A stretch of 43,446 nucleotides of DNA from Phaeodactylibacter luteus. GTDB taxonomy: Bacteria; Bacteroidota; Bacteroidia; Chitinophagales; Saprospiraceae. Below, piece after piece: positions 25,284 through 33,940 of this stretch. The notes beneath the pieces were generated by a model. That model was not told where the DNA came from. It saw nothing but the letters and a program-made list of their open reading frames with translations, and did not search any database. The translations under genes and the position numbers were made by a program. The DNA is taken from positions 1 through 43,446 of the forward strand of contig NZ_VOOR01000046.1 of assembly GCF_007993045.1 (NCBI RefSeq), written 5' to 3'. The stretch's first letter is position 1. The number at the start of each line of letters is the position of its first letter.

Positions 25284-26006
25284 CTACACGAACAAACGGG
25301 CAGCAAGTTCTGCTGCCGGGCCGAGGGCATGATGTTTGCCCACATCCATCCAGGGGGTATCATCATGAGGGTACCCTAAAACCCGTTGTGACCGTGCAGC
25401 CTCCAGATATACATCAATAATAGAAAACACCGCTGTTTCAGGCATGAAGCCGAACAGCTCAGGGCTGATGCAGTGGATACCGCTAAAAGCAAAATCCCGG
25501 GCAACGGCTGTGGGCCGGCAAGCCCTGTGCGCTCCGGTCTTAGCATTCCGCCAGCCTGTCAGCTGCATGCCCTCATCAAACTGAAGGTAACGGGAGGTCT
25601 CCCTGGAACGCACAGCAAGCGTTGCCATAGCGCCGCTATCGAGGTGGGCCTGGTAGAACGCCCGGATGTCCAAGCCAGACAAGACATCAACGTTGCAGGC
25701 TATGAAGGGGGCATCCTGCAGCCACGGCCTGGCTTTTTTCAGCCCGCCCCCAGTATCGAGCAGCTGCTGCCGTTCATTAGAAATATGAATGCGCAGGGGC
25801 GTTTGAACCGATGACAGGTAATCTTCTACCTGATCTGCAAAATGGTGGACATTGACTACGGCTTCGGTTACCCCGTACCGGGCGAGATTACGGAGGGCCA
25901 GGCCTAGGAGCGGCTCCCCCCCTACCTCTACAAGCGCTTTAGGCTTATGGTCAGTTAGCGGGCGCAAGCGGGTGCCCAGGCCTGCTGCAAAGATCATTGC
26001 TTTCAT
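25284..26006 (-). CDS. Sugar-1-phosphate nucleotidyltransferase
   Basis: This NTP_transferase-fold enzyme has 240 residues from ATG 26006. FAAGLGTRLRPLTDHKPKAL is the nucleotide-binding loop with the conserved Lys, followed by NVDVLSG (metal Asp) and PWMDVG near the end. The MurNAc-1-P uridylyltransferase (MurU) / HddC group fits best; MurU recycles cell-wall sugars. The usual partner kinase AmgK is not next to it. The upstream extension MYNSVYLGG overlaps promoter-like DNA (TATCTTGG, reverse 26018-26011) and is not used here. Confidence 0.83.
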   Translation of the reverse strand: MKAMIFAAGLGTRLRPLTDHKPKALVEVGGEPLLGLALRNLARYGVTEAVVNVHHFADQVEDYLSSVQTPLRIHISNERQQLLDTGGGLKKARPWLQDAPFIACNVDVLSGLDIRAFYQAHLDSGAMATLAVRSRETSRYLQFDEGMQLTGWRNAKTGAHRACRPTAVARDFAFSGIHCISPELFGFMPETAVFSIIDVYLEAARSQRVLGYPHDDTPWMDVGKHHALGPAAELAARLFV

Positions 26007-26098
26007 GCCACCAAGATACACAGAGTTGTACATTTAGGGAAAGGGCAACGGTGCGCGGCCACATTTGGCGATCGCGCCAGAAAATGTAATTTTAGGCC

Positions 26099-27166
26099 AT
26101 GATACAAAACCGGCTGGCACAAATCCTGCTCGCCCCCCTCTCCCTGCTATACGGGATAGGCGTGAGCGTCCGCAACTTCCTCTACGAGCGCCAACTGCTC
26201 AAGGGGGTAGAATTCAACGTACCGGTCATATCGGTAGGCAACCTCTCTGTGGGCGGAGCCGGGAAATCGCCTCATATCGAATACCTGATCCGCCTGCTCA
26301 AAGATTATATTGAAGTAGCGACACTGAGCCGGGGCTATGGCCGCAAGACCAAAGGCTACCTCGAAGTACACCCTTCAGACAATGCAGAGCGGGTAGGCGA
26401 TGAGCCCTTGCAGTTCAAGCGCAAATACCCAGAAGTTTTTGTCAACGTTTGCGAAAGCCGCTCACTGGCGATACCCAAAATGATGATGGACCGGCCAGAC
26501 ACCAAGGCTATACTTTTGGACGACGCCTTTCAGCACCGGTCTGTCAAACCGGGGCTCAATATCCTGCTCACCGAATACAGCCGGCCGTTCACCCGTGATT
26601 ACCTGCTGCCTTCCGGCCGCCTCAGGGAATGGCGCTCGGCTTATGAAAGGGCCGATATCATTATCGTAAGCAAATGCCCAGAGGCCGTTACAGAGGCAGA
26701 ACGGGACGCCATGGTCAGCGAGATAGCCCCCTTGCCCCATCAGAAGGTCTACTTCTCCTATTACGCCTACGGGCAGCCCTACTTTATACTCAACCCGAAG
26801 TACCGGCTGCAATATACAGAAGGGCTCGAGGCCCTGCTCATCTCAGCTATCGCACGCACGGACTACCTCATCAGCTACCTCGGCACCAAAGTGAGCCACA
26901 TACAAGCCATGGAGTATGAAGACCACCACTACTTCACCAAATACGACGTTGGCCAGCTCAAAGCTAACTTTGACCGGATGGAGACAGACAAAAAGGTTGT
27001 CCTAACTACGGAAAAGGACGCTATGCGGCTACAGCTGCACCAGGCTTTCCTGCAAGAAAACCAGCTGCCCATTTTTGCTGTGCCGGTGGAAGTCCGTTTT
27101 CATTTTAGCCAGGGGCCTGCATTTGACGAACAAGTGCGGCAGTTCCTCCTCAACTTCAAAGCATAA
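26099..27166 (+). CDS. lpxK: Tetraacyldisaccharide 4'-kinase
   Basis: This 355-residue LpxK phosphorylates the 4' position of the lipid A disaccharide precursor at the inner membrane. An N-terminal hydrophobic anchor (about 8-28) is followed by the unusual P-loop GNLSVGGAGKSP (47-58), LSRGYGRKTKGY, GDEPLQFKRKYP and LLDDAFQHR. The family pattern of roughly 350 residues fits. First gene of a forward operon: only 1 bp separates its stop from the acyltransferase ATG. TAATTTTA (26087-26094), one base from the -7 consensus, ends 4 bp before the ATG. Confidence 0.93.
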   Translation: MIQNRLAQILLAPLSLLYGIGVSVRNFLYERQLLKGVEFNVPVISVGNLSVGGAGKSPHIEYLIRLLKDYIEVATLSRGYGRKTKGYLEVHPSDNAERVGDEPLQFKRKYPEVFVNVCESRSLAIPKMMMDRPDTKAILLDDAFQHRSVKPGLNILLTEYSRPFTRDYLLPSGRLREWRSAYERADIIIVSKCPEAVTEAERDAMVSEIAPLPHQKVYFSYYAYGQPYFILNPKYRLQYTEGLEALLISAIARTDYLISYLGTKVSHIQAMEYEDHHYFTKYDVGQLKANFDRMETDKKVVLTTEKDAMRLQLHQAFLQENQLPIFAVPVEVRFHFSQGPAFDEQVRQFLLNFKA

Positions 27167-27167
27167 T

Positions 27168-28472
27168 ATGAACCCTATCAAATACCTGATTTACCAGTTC
27201 CTTAAGCTGCTCACCAAAATCAGTTTCCGGGTTTACTACCCTGCTGCCACCCGCATTGGGCTGCAGCACTTGCGCTACCGGGGGGGCAGCATTTTGGTTT
27301 CCAACCACCCCAATACCCTGCTAGACCCCCTCAATGCGGCCTGCCGGGTGCCCAAGGTGGTCCACTTTCTTGCCAACGCAAGTTTGTTCCAGACACCGTT
27401 TACCAACTGGTTTTTCAACACCTTTTATTGTATACCTGTAGAACGCCCACAAGACACCAAAGGCAAGCCTATCAACAACAAGGGGGCTTTCGCCAAAAGC
27501 CAGCGCTTCATTTCGGAAGGCGGGTGCCTCTATATCGCCCCTGAAGGCGGCAGCGATATGGAAAGGCGGGTGCGGGCCTTCAAAACGGGTACTGCCCGCA
27601 TAGCACTTGGAGCGGCTGCCAATGCGGGGTTCGACACTGAGCTGCGCATCCTGCCGGTAGGGCTCACCTACGACTCTGCCCCGAGCTTCCGCAGCCGGAT
27701 GACGGTGCACGCTGCACCGCCTATCTTGCTGCGCGACTATAAAAGCCTCTACGAGGAAAGCCCAAAAACTGCTGCTAAACAGCTCACCGAAGATCTTGAG
27801 CAGGCTGTCCGCGATTGTGCCATCGACACCCGTGGGCCGGAAGAAAATGCCCTTGCCCTTCTAGCCGAGGAAATGCTCCGCAACAGCCACCCTTTAGATG
27901 GGGAGGCCCATTTTTATCGGGCCAAACAATGGATTGCCAATTTCAGGGCATGGGAAGCACAGGCCCCGAAAGCTGCTGCAGCTTTTGCCGTTGCTGCAGA
28001 GGCCTACCGCCAAGCCTTGAAGGAAGCCCGCACTACCGATCAAGCTGTAGTGGGCCCGCCTGCCGCCCTGAAGTGGGGGAAAGCGATCTTGGGAGCGCCT
28101 CTTGCCCTGTACGGCGCCCTCAACAATTTCTTCCCCGCTTACCTCCCCAAGCTGGCCACCGATAAAGCAAACCTCTACATTGGCTACACGGCCACGGTAA
28201 GAGTGCTGGCCGGGCTTTTGACTTTCCCCTTGTTTTATGCCCTACAGGCTTGGGCAGTAGCCGCCTTGGGCGGCAGCACTTGGGCATTGCCCTACCTGGT
28301 CAGCCTGCCCCTATCCGGTTGGGCAGCACTCGGTTGGCATCAGGCCTTTTTGGAAGTACAGGCCGCCCGCCGCCTCAAACACAGCGGGCAGGCCTCGGCT
28401 TTAAAAACACAACGGCAAGCGCTCTTGGAAGCCATCTTGCCCCTTGCTCATCAGCAGCAGGCAACTGTCTGA
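27168..28472 (+). CDS. PlsC-type glycerolipid acyltransferase
   Basis: This membrane-associated acyltransferase has 434 residues from ATG 27168. The catalytic HX4-5D-type motif is SNHPNTLLD (H47, D53), followed by the substrate-binding block YIAPEGGS. A long C-terminal extension (about 235-434) includes two hydrophobic helices (about 345-400). This layout, longer than the usual 240-residue PlsC, is common in Bacteroidota and is often annotated as 1-acylglycerol-3-phosphate or glycerol-3-phosphate acyltransferase. The HPNTLLD spacing is HX5D, one residue longer than the usual HX4D. Next to lpxK, so a role in lipid A or phospholipid acylation is plausible. Confidence 0.83.
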   Translation: MNPIKYLIYQFLKLLTKISFRVYYPAATRIGLQHLRYRGGSILVSNHPNTLLDPLNAACRVPKVVHFLANASLFQTPFTNWFFNTFYCIPVERPQDTKGKPINNKGAFAKSQRFISEGGCLYIAPEGGSDMERRVRAFKTGTARIALGAAANAGFDTELRILPVGLTYDSAPSFRSRMTVHAAPPILLRDYKSLYEESPKTAAKQLTEDLEQAVRDCAIDTRGPEENALALLAEEMLRNSHPLDGEAHFYRAKQWIANFRAWEAQAPKAAAAFAVAAEAYRQALKEARTTDQAVVGPPAALKWGKAILGAPLALYGALNNFFPAYLPKLATDKANLYIGYTATVRVLAGLLTFPLFYALQAWAVAALGGSTWALPYLVSLPLSGWAALGWHQAFLEVQAARRLKHSGQASALKTQRQALLEAILPLAHQQQATV

Positions 28473-28489
28473 ACGGAACCCCTGCGCTC

Positions 28490-29596
28490 ATGCAAGCCCT
28501 GGAGAACCTCACCCTCGCCTTTTTCCTGGCCGCTACTATTGTACAGCTGGCATACTGGCTGGGGGTGTTCTCCCGCCTCGCTTTGTACCGGCAGCCCCCG
28601 CCTGCGCAACAGCCGCAAGAACCCATTTCCGTCATCGTTTGCGCACGGAACGAAGCCGAAAACCTCCAGAAAAACCTGCCCAGCCTCCTCGCACAAGACT
28701 ACCCGGATTTCGAAGTCATCGTCGTCAATGATGCCTCTACCGATAAAACTTTATCTGTTCTTTTGGATTTTCAGCGGAAAAATCCCAAATTGCGGGTAGT
28801 TAATCTTACTACCAAAATCAACCGTGGGAAGAAGGCAGCCTTAAGCAAGGGCATTGAAGCTGCCAATTTTGATCTTCTTTTCCTCACCGACGCTGATTGC
28901 CGCCCCGCCTCCGATCAATGGCTATCTTTTATGCAGCCTTTTGTAAAAGGCAGGGTGAAAGTTGGCTTAGGCTACAGCCCTTATTTAAGAGCTACAGGCG
29001 TACTCAACGCCTTTATCCGCTTTGAGACGGTTTATTCTGCTATCCAATATTTTTCTTTTGCTTTCGCAGGCCTTCCCTATATGGGAGTGGGCCGGAATTT
29101 GGCTTACCGCAAATCGCTGTTTGTGCAGCATGGAGGGTTCGCCACGCATACGGAAGTCACTTCAGGAGACGATGACCTGTTCGTGAACGAAGTGGCCGAC
29201 AGCCGCAATACCCGGGTTGTACTCAGCCCGGACACCTTTGTATTTTCTACACCAAAGAGTAGTTGGAGAGGCTACTATCGCCAAAAAACAAGGCACCTGA
29301 GCACCGGAGCACGGTACAAGCTGAAGCATAAGCTTTTGCTTGGGCTGATCTCCGGCAGCCACTTCGGGCATTATATGTCCGGGATCGCCTTGGCCTTTTT
29401 TTTCGAGCTGGAAATGATCGTAATCATTAATTATCTGGCGCGGATGGGGGTAGTCTCTTTGATGTACTATTGGATTTTGCGGAAGCTCCGCGACCCTTGG
29501 CTCCTGCCTTGGGTACCGCTTTTCGATGCCTTGTACATACTGTATTACCTGCTGTTCACGCCGGCCCTTTTTAAAACAAAGGAACCATGGACATAG
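28490..29596 (+). CDS. Family 2 glycosyltransferase, membrane-bound
   Basis: This GT2 enzyme has 368 residues from ATG 28490. An N-terminal helix (6-30) is followed by the GT-A domain with ISVIVCARNEAENL, NDAS, TDADC (DxD, 134-136), GDDDLF (226-229) and QKTRH (265-269, the QxxRW position with His for Trp), and two or three C-terminal helices (290-360). This resembles polymerising or lipid-linked GT2 enzymes of the envelope. The frame extends upstream to 28250 inside the acyltransferase gene, but the helix start at 28490 is better. Its last 10 bases overlap the start of the sigma-factor gene. Confidence 0.85.
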   Translation: MQALENLTLAFFLAATIVQLAYWLGVFSRLALYRQPPPAQQPQEPISVIVCARNEAENLQKNLPSLLAQDYPDFEVIVVNDASTDKTLSVLLDFQRKNPKLRVVNLTTKINRGKKAALSKGIEAANFDLLFLTDADCRPASDQWLSFMQPFVKGRVKVGLGYSPYLRATGVLNAFIRFETVYSAIQYFSFAFAGLPYMGVGRNLAYRKSLFVQHGGFATHTEVTSGDDDLFVNEVADSRNTRVVLSPDTFVFSTPKSSWRGYYRQKTRHLSTGARYKLKHKLLLGLISGSHFGHYMSGIALAFFFELEMIVIINYLARMGVVSLMYYWILRKLRDPWLLPWVPLFDALYILYYLLFTPALFKTKEPWT

Positions 29597-30240
29597 CAGT
29601 ACAATCCCAATCTAAACATTACAGCCCGGTAGCTGCTTCTACCGATGACTACACCTTGGTTAAATACGCTATCAGAGGCAACGAGCGGGCCTATGAAGTA
29701 TTGATGGACCGCTACCGCAACCCTATCTTCCACATGATGCTGAAGATGGTCAACAACCGGGAGGATGCCGAAGACCTGGCGATCGAAGCTTTCGGGAAGG
29801 CTTTTGCAAAGTTGCGCAGCTATACACCCCGTTATGCTTTCAGTACCTGGCTCTACCGCATCGCCATCAACAACGGTATCGATCATATCCGTAGGAAGCG
29901 GCTTCAGGTGCTTTCCATTGATGAGCCCTTGGACGGGCAGGCCAGCTCCGACTATTCTCACAACATCCCCGGCTATACCCTCAACCCCGAAGAGGAGATC
30001 ATTCGCGAGCAGCGCCTTGAACTGATGCGCGGGCTCCTAGGGCACCTCTCCCCCAAGTACCGCCTCATGATTGAGCTTCGCTACTTCGAGGAAATGAGCT
30101 ACGAAGAAATTTCAATAGAGCTGGAGATACCGCTGGGGACGGTCAAAGCACAACTGTTCCGGGCCAAAGAAGTGCTGAGCAACCTTCTTTCACAGCCGGG
30201 CGCAGGCGCTTATATTGATCAGGCACAGCGCCGGGCATAG
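29587..30240 (+). CDS. ECF-type RNA polymerase sigma factor
   Basis: This 217-residue sigma-70-family factor has region 2 (about 25-95: YRNPIFHMMLKMVNNREDAEDLAIEAF, FSTWLYRIAINNGIDHIRR) and region 4 (about 145-205: LSPKYRLMIELRYFEEMSYEEISIELEIPLGTVKAQLFRAKE). The spacer between them, with SIDEPLDGQ, is typical of RpoE-like factors in Bacteroidota. Translation start overlaps the GT2 stop by 10 bp (ATG at 29587, TAG at 29594), so it is translationally coupled to an envelope-lipid operon. No anti-sigma gene is adjacent. Confidence 0.9.
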   Translation: MDIAVQSQSKHYSPVAASTDDYTLVKYAIRGNERAYEVLMDRYRNPIFHMMLKMVNNREDAEDLAIEAFGKAFAKLRSYTPRYAFSTWLYRIAINNGIDHIRRKRLQVLSIDEPLDGQASSDYSHNIPGYTLNPEEEIIREQRLELMRGLLGHLSPKYRLMIELRYFEEMSYEEISIELEIPLGTVKAQLFRAKEVLSNLLSQPGAGAYIDQAQRRA

Positions 30241-30301
30241 CCATTATGCGCCACAGGGCGCTTTCAGGCAGGCACTCAAGCTGCAGCTAAAAGCGAAATC
30301 G

Positions 30302-32296
30302 TCAAGCATCCAAACGCACCCCATCTTGGCTGATGTGCAGGGCGCGAATGCTGCTGCCGCGGTCATTGATGTCCTCACTGCTGTTTTCCAAACGGAGCAC
30401 GCCCCTTGGGCAAACAGCAGCGCAGACCCCACAACCAACACAGGAGGAGCGGATGATATCCTGCCCTCTTTGTGCGTACCAACGGACATCAATGCCCATT
30501 TCGCAGTAGGTGCTGCAGTTGCCACAGGAGATGCACTGCCCCCCATTGGCGGTGATGCGGAACCTTGACTTGAACCGCTGTACAAGGCCAAGGTAAGCTG
30601 CAAGCGGGCAGCCAAAACGGCACCATACCCGGTTGCCCATCAAGGGATAAAAACCGGTGCCCACTACCCCTGCAAAAGCAGAGCCAATTAAAAAACCATA
30701 CCATTGCCGAGCCTGCCCACTGCTCAAGAACAAGAAAGTGCTGCTGCCAGCCGAGGCATGGTAAACGGAGAACCCCGCAAGCACTGCGGCAACGCCCAGC
30801 CCGGTATACATCCCTGTAGCGGAAATATCAACCGCCCCTTTGCGCCAGCGCTGCCAAGCATACCCCATTGCCCCCAGCAGTAGGAGCGCCAATAACCAAA
30901 GGAACCGCCCGCGGGTGAGCATTCCCCCTTCTTCAGGCAGGTAGCTGTGCAGCACAGCCGCAGTCATGACAACCGCAAAAACCAAGACCCCGTGGATGAT
31001 CCACCGCTCGTACTGCCATGCCCTCAAGCTTTTGTCAGATAGCTGCCGGTAGGGGTCGCCGAGCGTCTCCGCCAGCCCGCCGCAACCGCACACCCACGAG
31101 CAGTACCACCGCTTGCCATAAAGGTAGGTGAATACCGGCACACCGATGATGATGAGCGCCAGGCCCCAGCCTAACATAAATAAGCCCAGGGCACCGCTGT
31201 CCATCAATTGATTGAGGTTCCAGTCGAAGAAAAAGGTGTAATTGAGTGGCCAGATGTTCTTGAAATCAAAGTAAGGATAATTCAACCGGACCAGGATTTC
31301 TGGGAGCAGAAAGGCAAAAGCGGTCTGAAAAAACATAACAGAAGCCGTTCGGATCTGCTGATACCGATTGTGCTGATACTTGGCGAACATCCGCACCCCC
31401 ATAACGAGGATGGCCAAGGTGTAGAGCATGCCATATACAAACCATTGGCTGGCCGGGCCGCCATTGAGCCAATAGCTCAGCGGGTCGGCCATCAGCATCC
31501 ATGCCGTGAGGTGCTGTGGCGCCCAGTACAAAAAGATGTAGAAAGCAATAAGGTAAGCCCCTGTCAGCACTCCGAGCAGGCCGGTGGCCCGGGGCGAGGC
31601 CGAACGGGCAGGGCGGCGCTCCAAGCTGCCTTGCGGCAGGAATACTACGACAGAGATCAGCACAGCAAGCAACAAGGTGAGAGCTGGCCAGAAATAATCT
31701 TGGTTCATATAATAAACGCCATAGGCCAGCACACCAGACAGTGCCCCTCCCAGAAAAAGCCCCCGCAAAGGCCAGCCCAGGCCACGGGAGTGGCTGTTGG
31801 CGTAAATATGATTGTGCTTGATGCCAGGGAGCGATAAAAATTGAGGGAGGATGTACAGTAGGCCGCCAAACGTAGCCATACCTATTGTCAGCCACCACCA
31901 TAGGGCGGGGCGACGGGAGACCGGGCCGTAGCTTGCTGCCCTTACCGCCGGCAAGAGGTAATTTTTGGCCTTCCAGCCAGGCAAGAGGTATTCGGAACGG
32001 GAAACGCCATCCGGCAGGCCTTCTTTTGCCTTGCCCGAAAGTACTTGCCCTGCCTGGCTCAATAGGCGGTTGAGCTCGGGCACATAGGCAAAGCTCGAAC
32101 CGTAGGATTTGCCAAGGGCCCCAGCAGACCTCGCTTCCTCAACAATGGCTTCCAAATGGTATTCATTGTCAACCGCTGCAGCAAGGCGAGCTTCCGACAG
32201 CTCATACCGCTCCAGGCCAAGCACAGCGGTAAACAGCAACAGTGCCAATACGAAGAAAGCCAAACCTATTTTTTCAATTATGCTCATGGTAGTCAT
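30302..32296 (-). CDS. NosR/NapH-like polytopic membrane protein with ferredoxin domain
   Basis: This 664-residue protein has an N-terminal helix (8-28), an extracytoplasmic stretch (about 30-128) and about ten more helices. It then has cysteine sites: C399/C403/C405 (CSWVCGC) and C559/C563 (CRFGCP), which correspond to the paired CX3C(P) sites of NosR/NapH-type proteins. A C-terminal 2[4Fe-4S] ferredoxin domain follows (C588, C591, C594, C598 and C619, C622, C625, C629). The fold suggests electron transfer through the membrane between a ferredoxin-like site and a quinone or periplasmic partner. The first CX3C lacks the following Pro. The start is 2 bp after the stop of the FAD oxidoreductase gene; the pair is an operon. 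Partner and substrate unknown. Confidence 0.85.
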   Translation of the reverse strand: MTTMSIIEKIGLAFFVLALLLFTAVLGLERYELSEARLAAAVDNEYHLEAIVEEARSAGALGKSYGSSFAYVPELNRLLSQAGQVLSGKAKEGLPDGVSRSEYLLPGWKAKNYLLPAVRAASYGPVSRRPALWWWLTIGMATFGGLLYILPQFLSLPGIKHNHIYANSHSRGLGWPLRGLFLGGALSGVLAYGVYYMNQDYFWPALTLLLAVLISVVVFLPQGSLERRPARSASPRATGLLGVLTGAYLIAFYIFLYWAPQHLTAWMLMADPLSYWLNGGPASQWFVYGMLYTLAILVMGVRMFAKYQHNRYQQIRTASVMFFQTAFAFLLPEILVRLNYPYFDFKNIWPLNYTFFFDWNLNQLMDSGALGLFMLGWGLALIIIGVPVFTYLYGKRWYCSWVCGCGGLAETLGDPYRQLSDKSLRAWQYERWIIHGVLVFAVVMTAAVLHSYLPEEGGMLTRGRFLWLLALLLLGAMGYAWQRWRKGAVDISATGMYTGLGVAAVLAGFSVYHASAGSSTFLFLSSGQARQWYGFLIGSAFAGVVGTGFYPLMGNRVWCRFGCPLAAYLGLVQRFKSRFRITANGGQCISCGNCSTYCEMGIDVRWYAQRGQDIIRSSCVGCGVCAAVCPRGVLRLENSSEDINDRGSSIRALHISQDGVRLDA

Positions 32297-32298
32297 GG

Positions 32299-33657
32299 TT
32301 AAAGCGGTTTTCCAGTTACTGCACTGCGCAACAACCGCAGGGCACTGCTCAGGCCCCGGCGGCCTTTCAAGCGGACTTTACGGCCCTCGTAAAGATTGTA
32401 GACAGCCACTACTTCCTGTTCAAATGCCGCAAAAAACTCAGGGTCAAAATTGGCGGCGCTAAGGTTGGCCAGAACGGTTTCAATGTGGGCGCCCTCCGAC
32501 AGCCAGCGCTCGCACACTTCGTGGCGGTACCGTATGCCCATCAGGTTGAAGCCCAGCACTTGCTTGCTCTCCCGGCTATACACAATGCGGATGCTGCGGC
32601 GCCCATCCGGGTGCTCCCAGTACACTGACGCATGCCCCTCCGGTGGCCGGCCGCTCACATCGCCATAGACTTGGTACTCGATGTCCATAAACTTCGCCGA
32701 ATTGAACCAGATGCCCGGGTCGTAAGGCACCCGCTGCCCACAGATATTGTAGGCGGCTGTTTCGCCCATCATACGGCCGGTGTACCACACGGCCTCCACT
32801 GCCCGCCGCCCGGGCCGGGGCCGGCGCAGCTCCGCACAATCTCCAATAGCAAATACCCCCGAGATGTTGGTCTGCAGGTGCTCATCCACCAAAATCCCCC
32901 TGCCCGTTTCTAGGGGCGTACCAGACAGGAAGCCAATATTGGGGTGGACGCCCGCGGTAAGGCCGACAAAGCCGCAGGGGATCTGTTCGCCATCGGAGGT
33001 TACAACACCTCCTGCCCGGCCTTGCCCATCGTCTATTATCTCTTTCAGCTCGGTGCCCAACCGGAGGTCTATACCATGCTCGCGCATGTGCCGGCTGACC
33101 ATAGCCGACTCCTCGGCAGGCAGCACTGCATCCCAGTAGCTATCCTCTCGGACCAGAAACGTAACCGGGATATGACGAGCGTGGAACATCTCTGCCATTT
33201 CTACGCCAATCAGCCCGCCGCCTACAACAACAGCCCGCTGCAGCCCAGGGCTAAAGGCTTCCATACGCTCTAGGTCCTGCAGATGGTACAACCCGCCTAC
33301 TCCTTCCAAGTCCTGGCCCGGCCAGCCAAACTTATTAGGCTTTGAGCCTGTAGCCAAAATGAGGCGGTCATACCGCATCTCCTCCCCTGTGGCAAAGTGA
33401 AGCGCCTGTGCGGCAAAATCTACCTTTTCCACCCAACCTTTTTTTAGCTCAATCTTATTCTGAGCCCAGAACCAGTCTTCGTAAGGTTTTAGGTCTGCAA
33501 AGCGCATGTGCCCCATATAGGCGTACATGAGGGCCGTACGGGAAAAGAAGTGCTCCGACTCTCCAGAAATGACCGTGATGCGGTGGCTGCTTAGCTTGCG
33601 CAGAAAGCGGGCGGCGGTAATACCGCTAATGCCGTTGCCGATAATTACAATATGCAT
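32299..33657 (-). CDS. FAD-dependent pyridine nucleotide-disulphide-type oxidoreductase
   Basis: This 452-residue, two-dinucleotide-domain flavoprotein has an FAD site IIGNGISGITA (GxGxxG 7-12), LILATGSKP, an NAD(P) site VVVGGGLIGVEMAE (GxGxxG 146-151), and GVFAIGDCAEL (second FAD motif, 270-274). Residues 330-452 form a C-terminal domain. There is no CxxxxC redox disulphide, so it resembles NirB N-terminal, rubredoxin reductase or NADH-oxidase-like families. First gene of an operon with the Fe-S membrane protein, which suggests NAD(P)H-linked electron entry or exit for that protein. A perfect -7 box lies 34 bp upstream. Confidence 0.87.
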   Translation of the reverse strand: MHIVIIGNGISGITAARFLRKLSSHRITVISGESEHFFSRTALMYAYMGHMRFADLKPYEDWFWAQNKIELKKGWVEKVDFAAQALHFATGEEMRYDRLILATGSKPNKFGWPGQDLEGVGGLYHLQDLERMEAFSPGLQRAVVVGGGLIGVEMAEMFHARHIPVTFLVREDSYWDAVLPAEESAMVSRHMREHGIDLRLGTELKEIIDDGQGRAGGVVTSDGEQIPCGFVGLTAGVHPNIGFLSGTPLETGRGILVDEHLQTNISGVFAIGDCAELRRPRPGRRAVEAVWYTGRMMGETAAYNICGQRVPYDPGIWFNSAKFMDIEYQVYGDVSGRPPEGHASVYWEHPDGRRSIRIVYSRESKQVLGFNLMGIRYRHEVCERWLSEGAHIETVLANLSAANFDPEFFAAFEQEVVAVYNLYEGRKVRLKGRRGLSSALRLLRSAVTGKPL

Positions 33658-33690
33658 AGGGACAGGTTAGTAAATCAGAGCCTAATTTAG

Positions 33691-33698
33691 CAAAGGTA
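33691..33698 (-). promoter_or_regulatory. -7 box TACCTTTG of the FAD/Fe-S operon
   Basis: Exact TAnnTTTG match on the reverse strand, with a predicted leader of about 30 nt to the ATG at 33657. The inverted repeat at 33728-33745 is centred near -50 relative to the predicted start. Confidence 0.55.
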
Positions 33699-33727
33699 TG
33701 GCAGAACGCCATAGGCGCTCCCCCTAC

Positions 33728-33745
33728 CTGTCCCGCCCCGGACAG
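33728..33745. promoter_or_regulatory. Inverted repeat CTGTCC-N6-GGACAG, possible regulator site
   Basis: CTGTCC (33728-33733) and GGACAG (33740-33745) around CGCCCC. The TGTCC-N6-GGACA geometry has the spacing of CRP/FNR-family sites (TGTGA-N6-TCACA), with different half-sites. It sits in the divergent region between the redox operon (reverse) and the Omp28-like cargo gene (forward). Binding is inference. Confidence 0.35.
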
Positions 33746-33819
33746 ATTGCGCCAGCAGGAGTTCGGTTTTCCGGCTGACAATAATAGCCCTATCAGCCCG
33801 CCAAATAAGATTTTTAAAT

Positions 33820-33827
33820 TACCTTTG
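33820..33827 (+). promoter_or_regulatory. -7 box TACCTTTG of the Omp28-like cargo gene
   Basis: Exact TAnnTTTG match on the forward strand, identical to the divergent box at 33691. It implies a leader of about 110 nt before ATG 33941, in which I see no strong structure. Confidence 0.5.
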
Positions 33828-33940
33828 GCACACTAACAATCGAGCCTACCTAGCCAAAAGGCAGCAATATTCGTTGCGCCTACCTTAGCCTAAAAGTATA
33901 ACTAACACTTTCTTCAGCCAACAATTTAAACCTAGTACAT

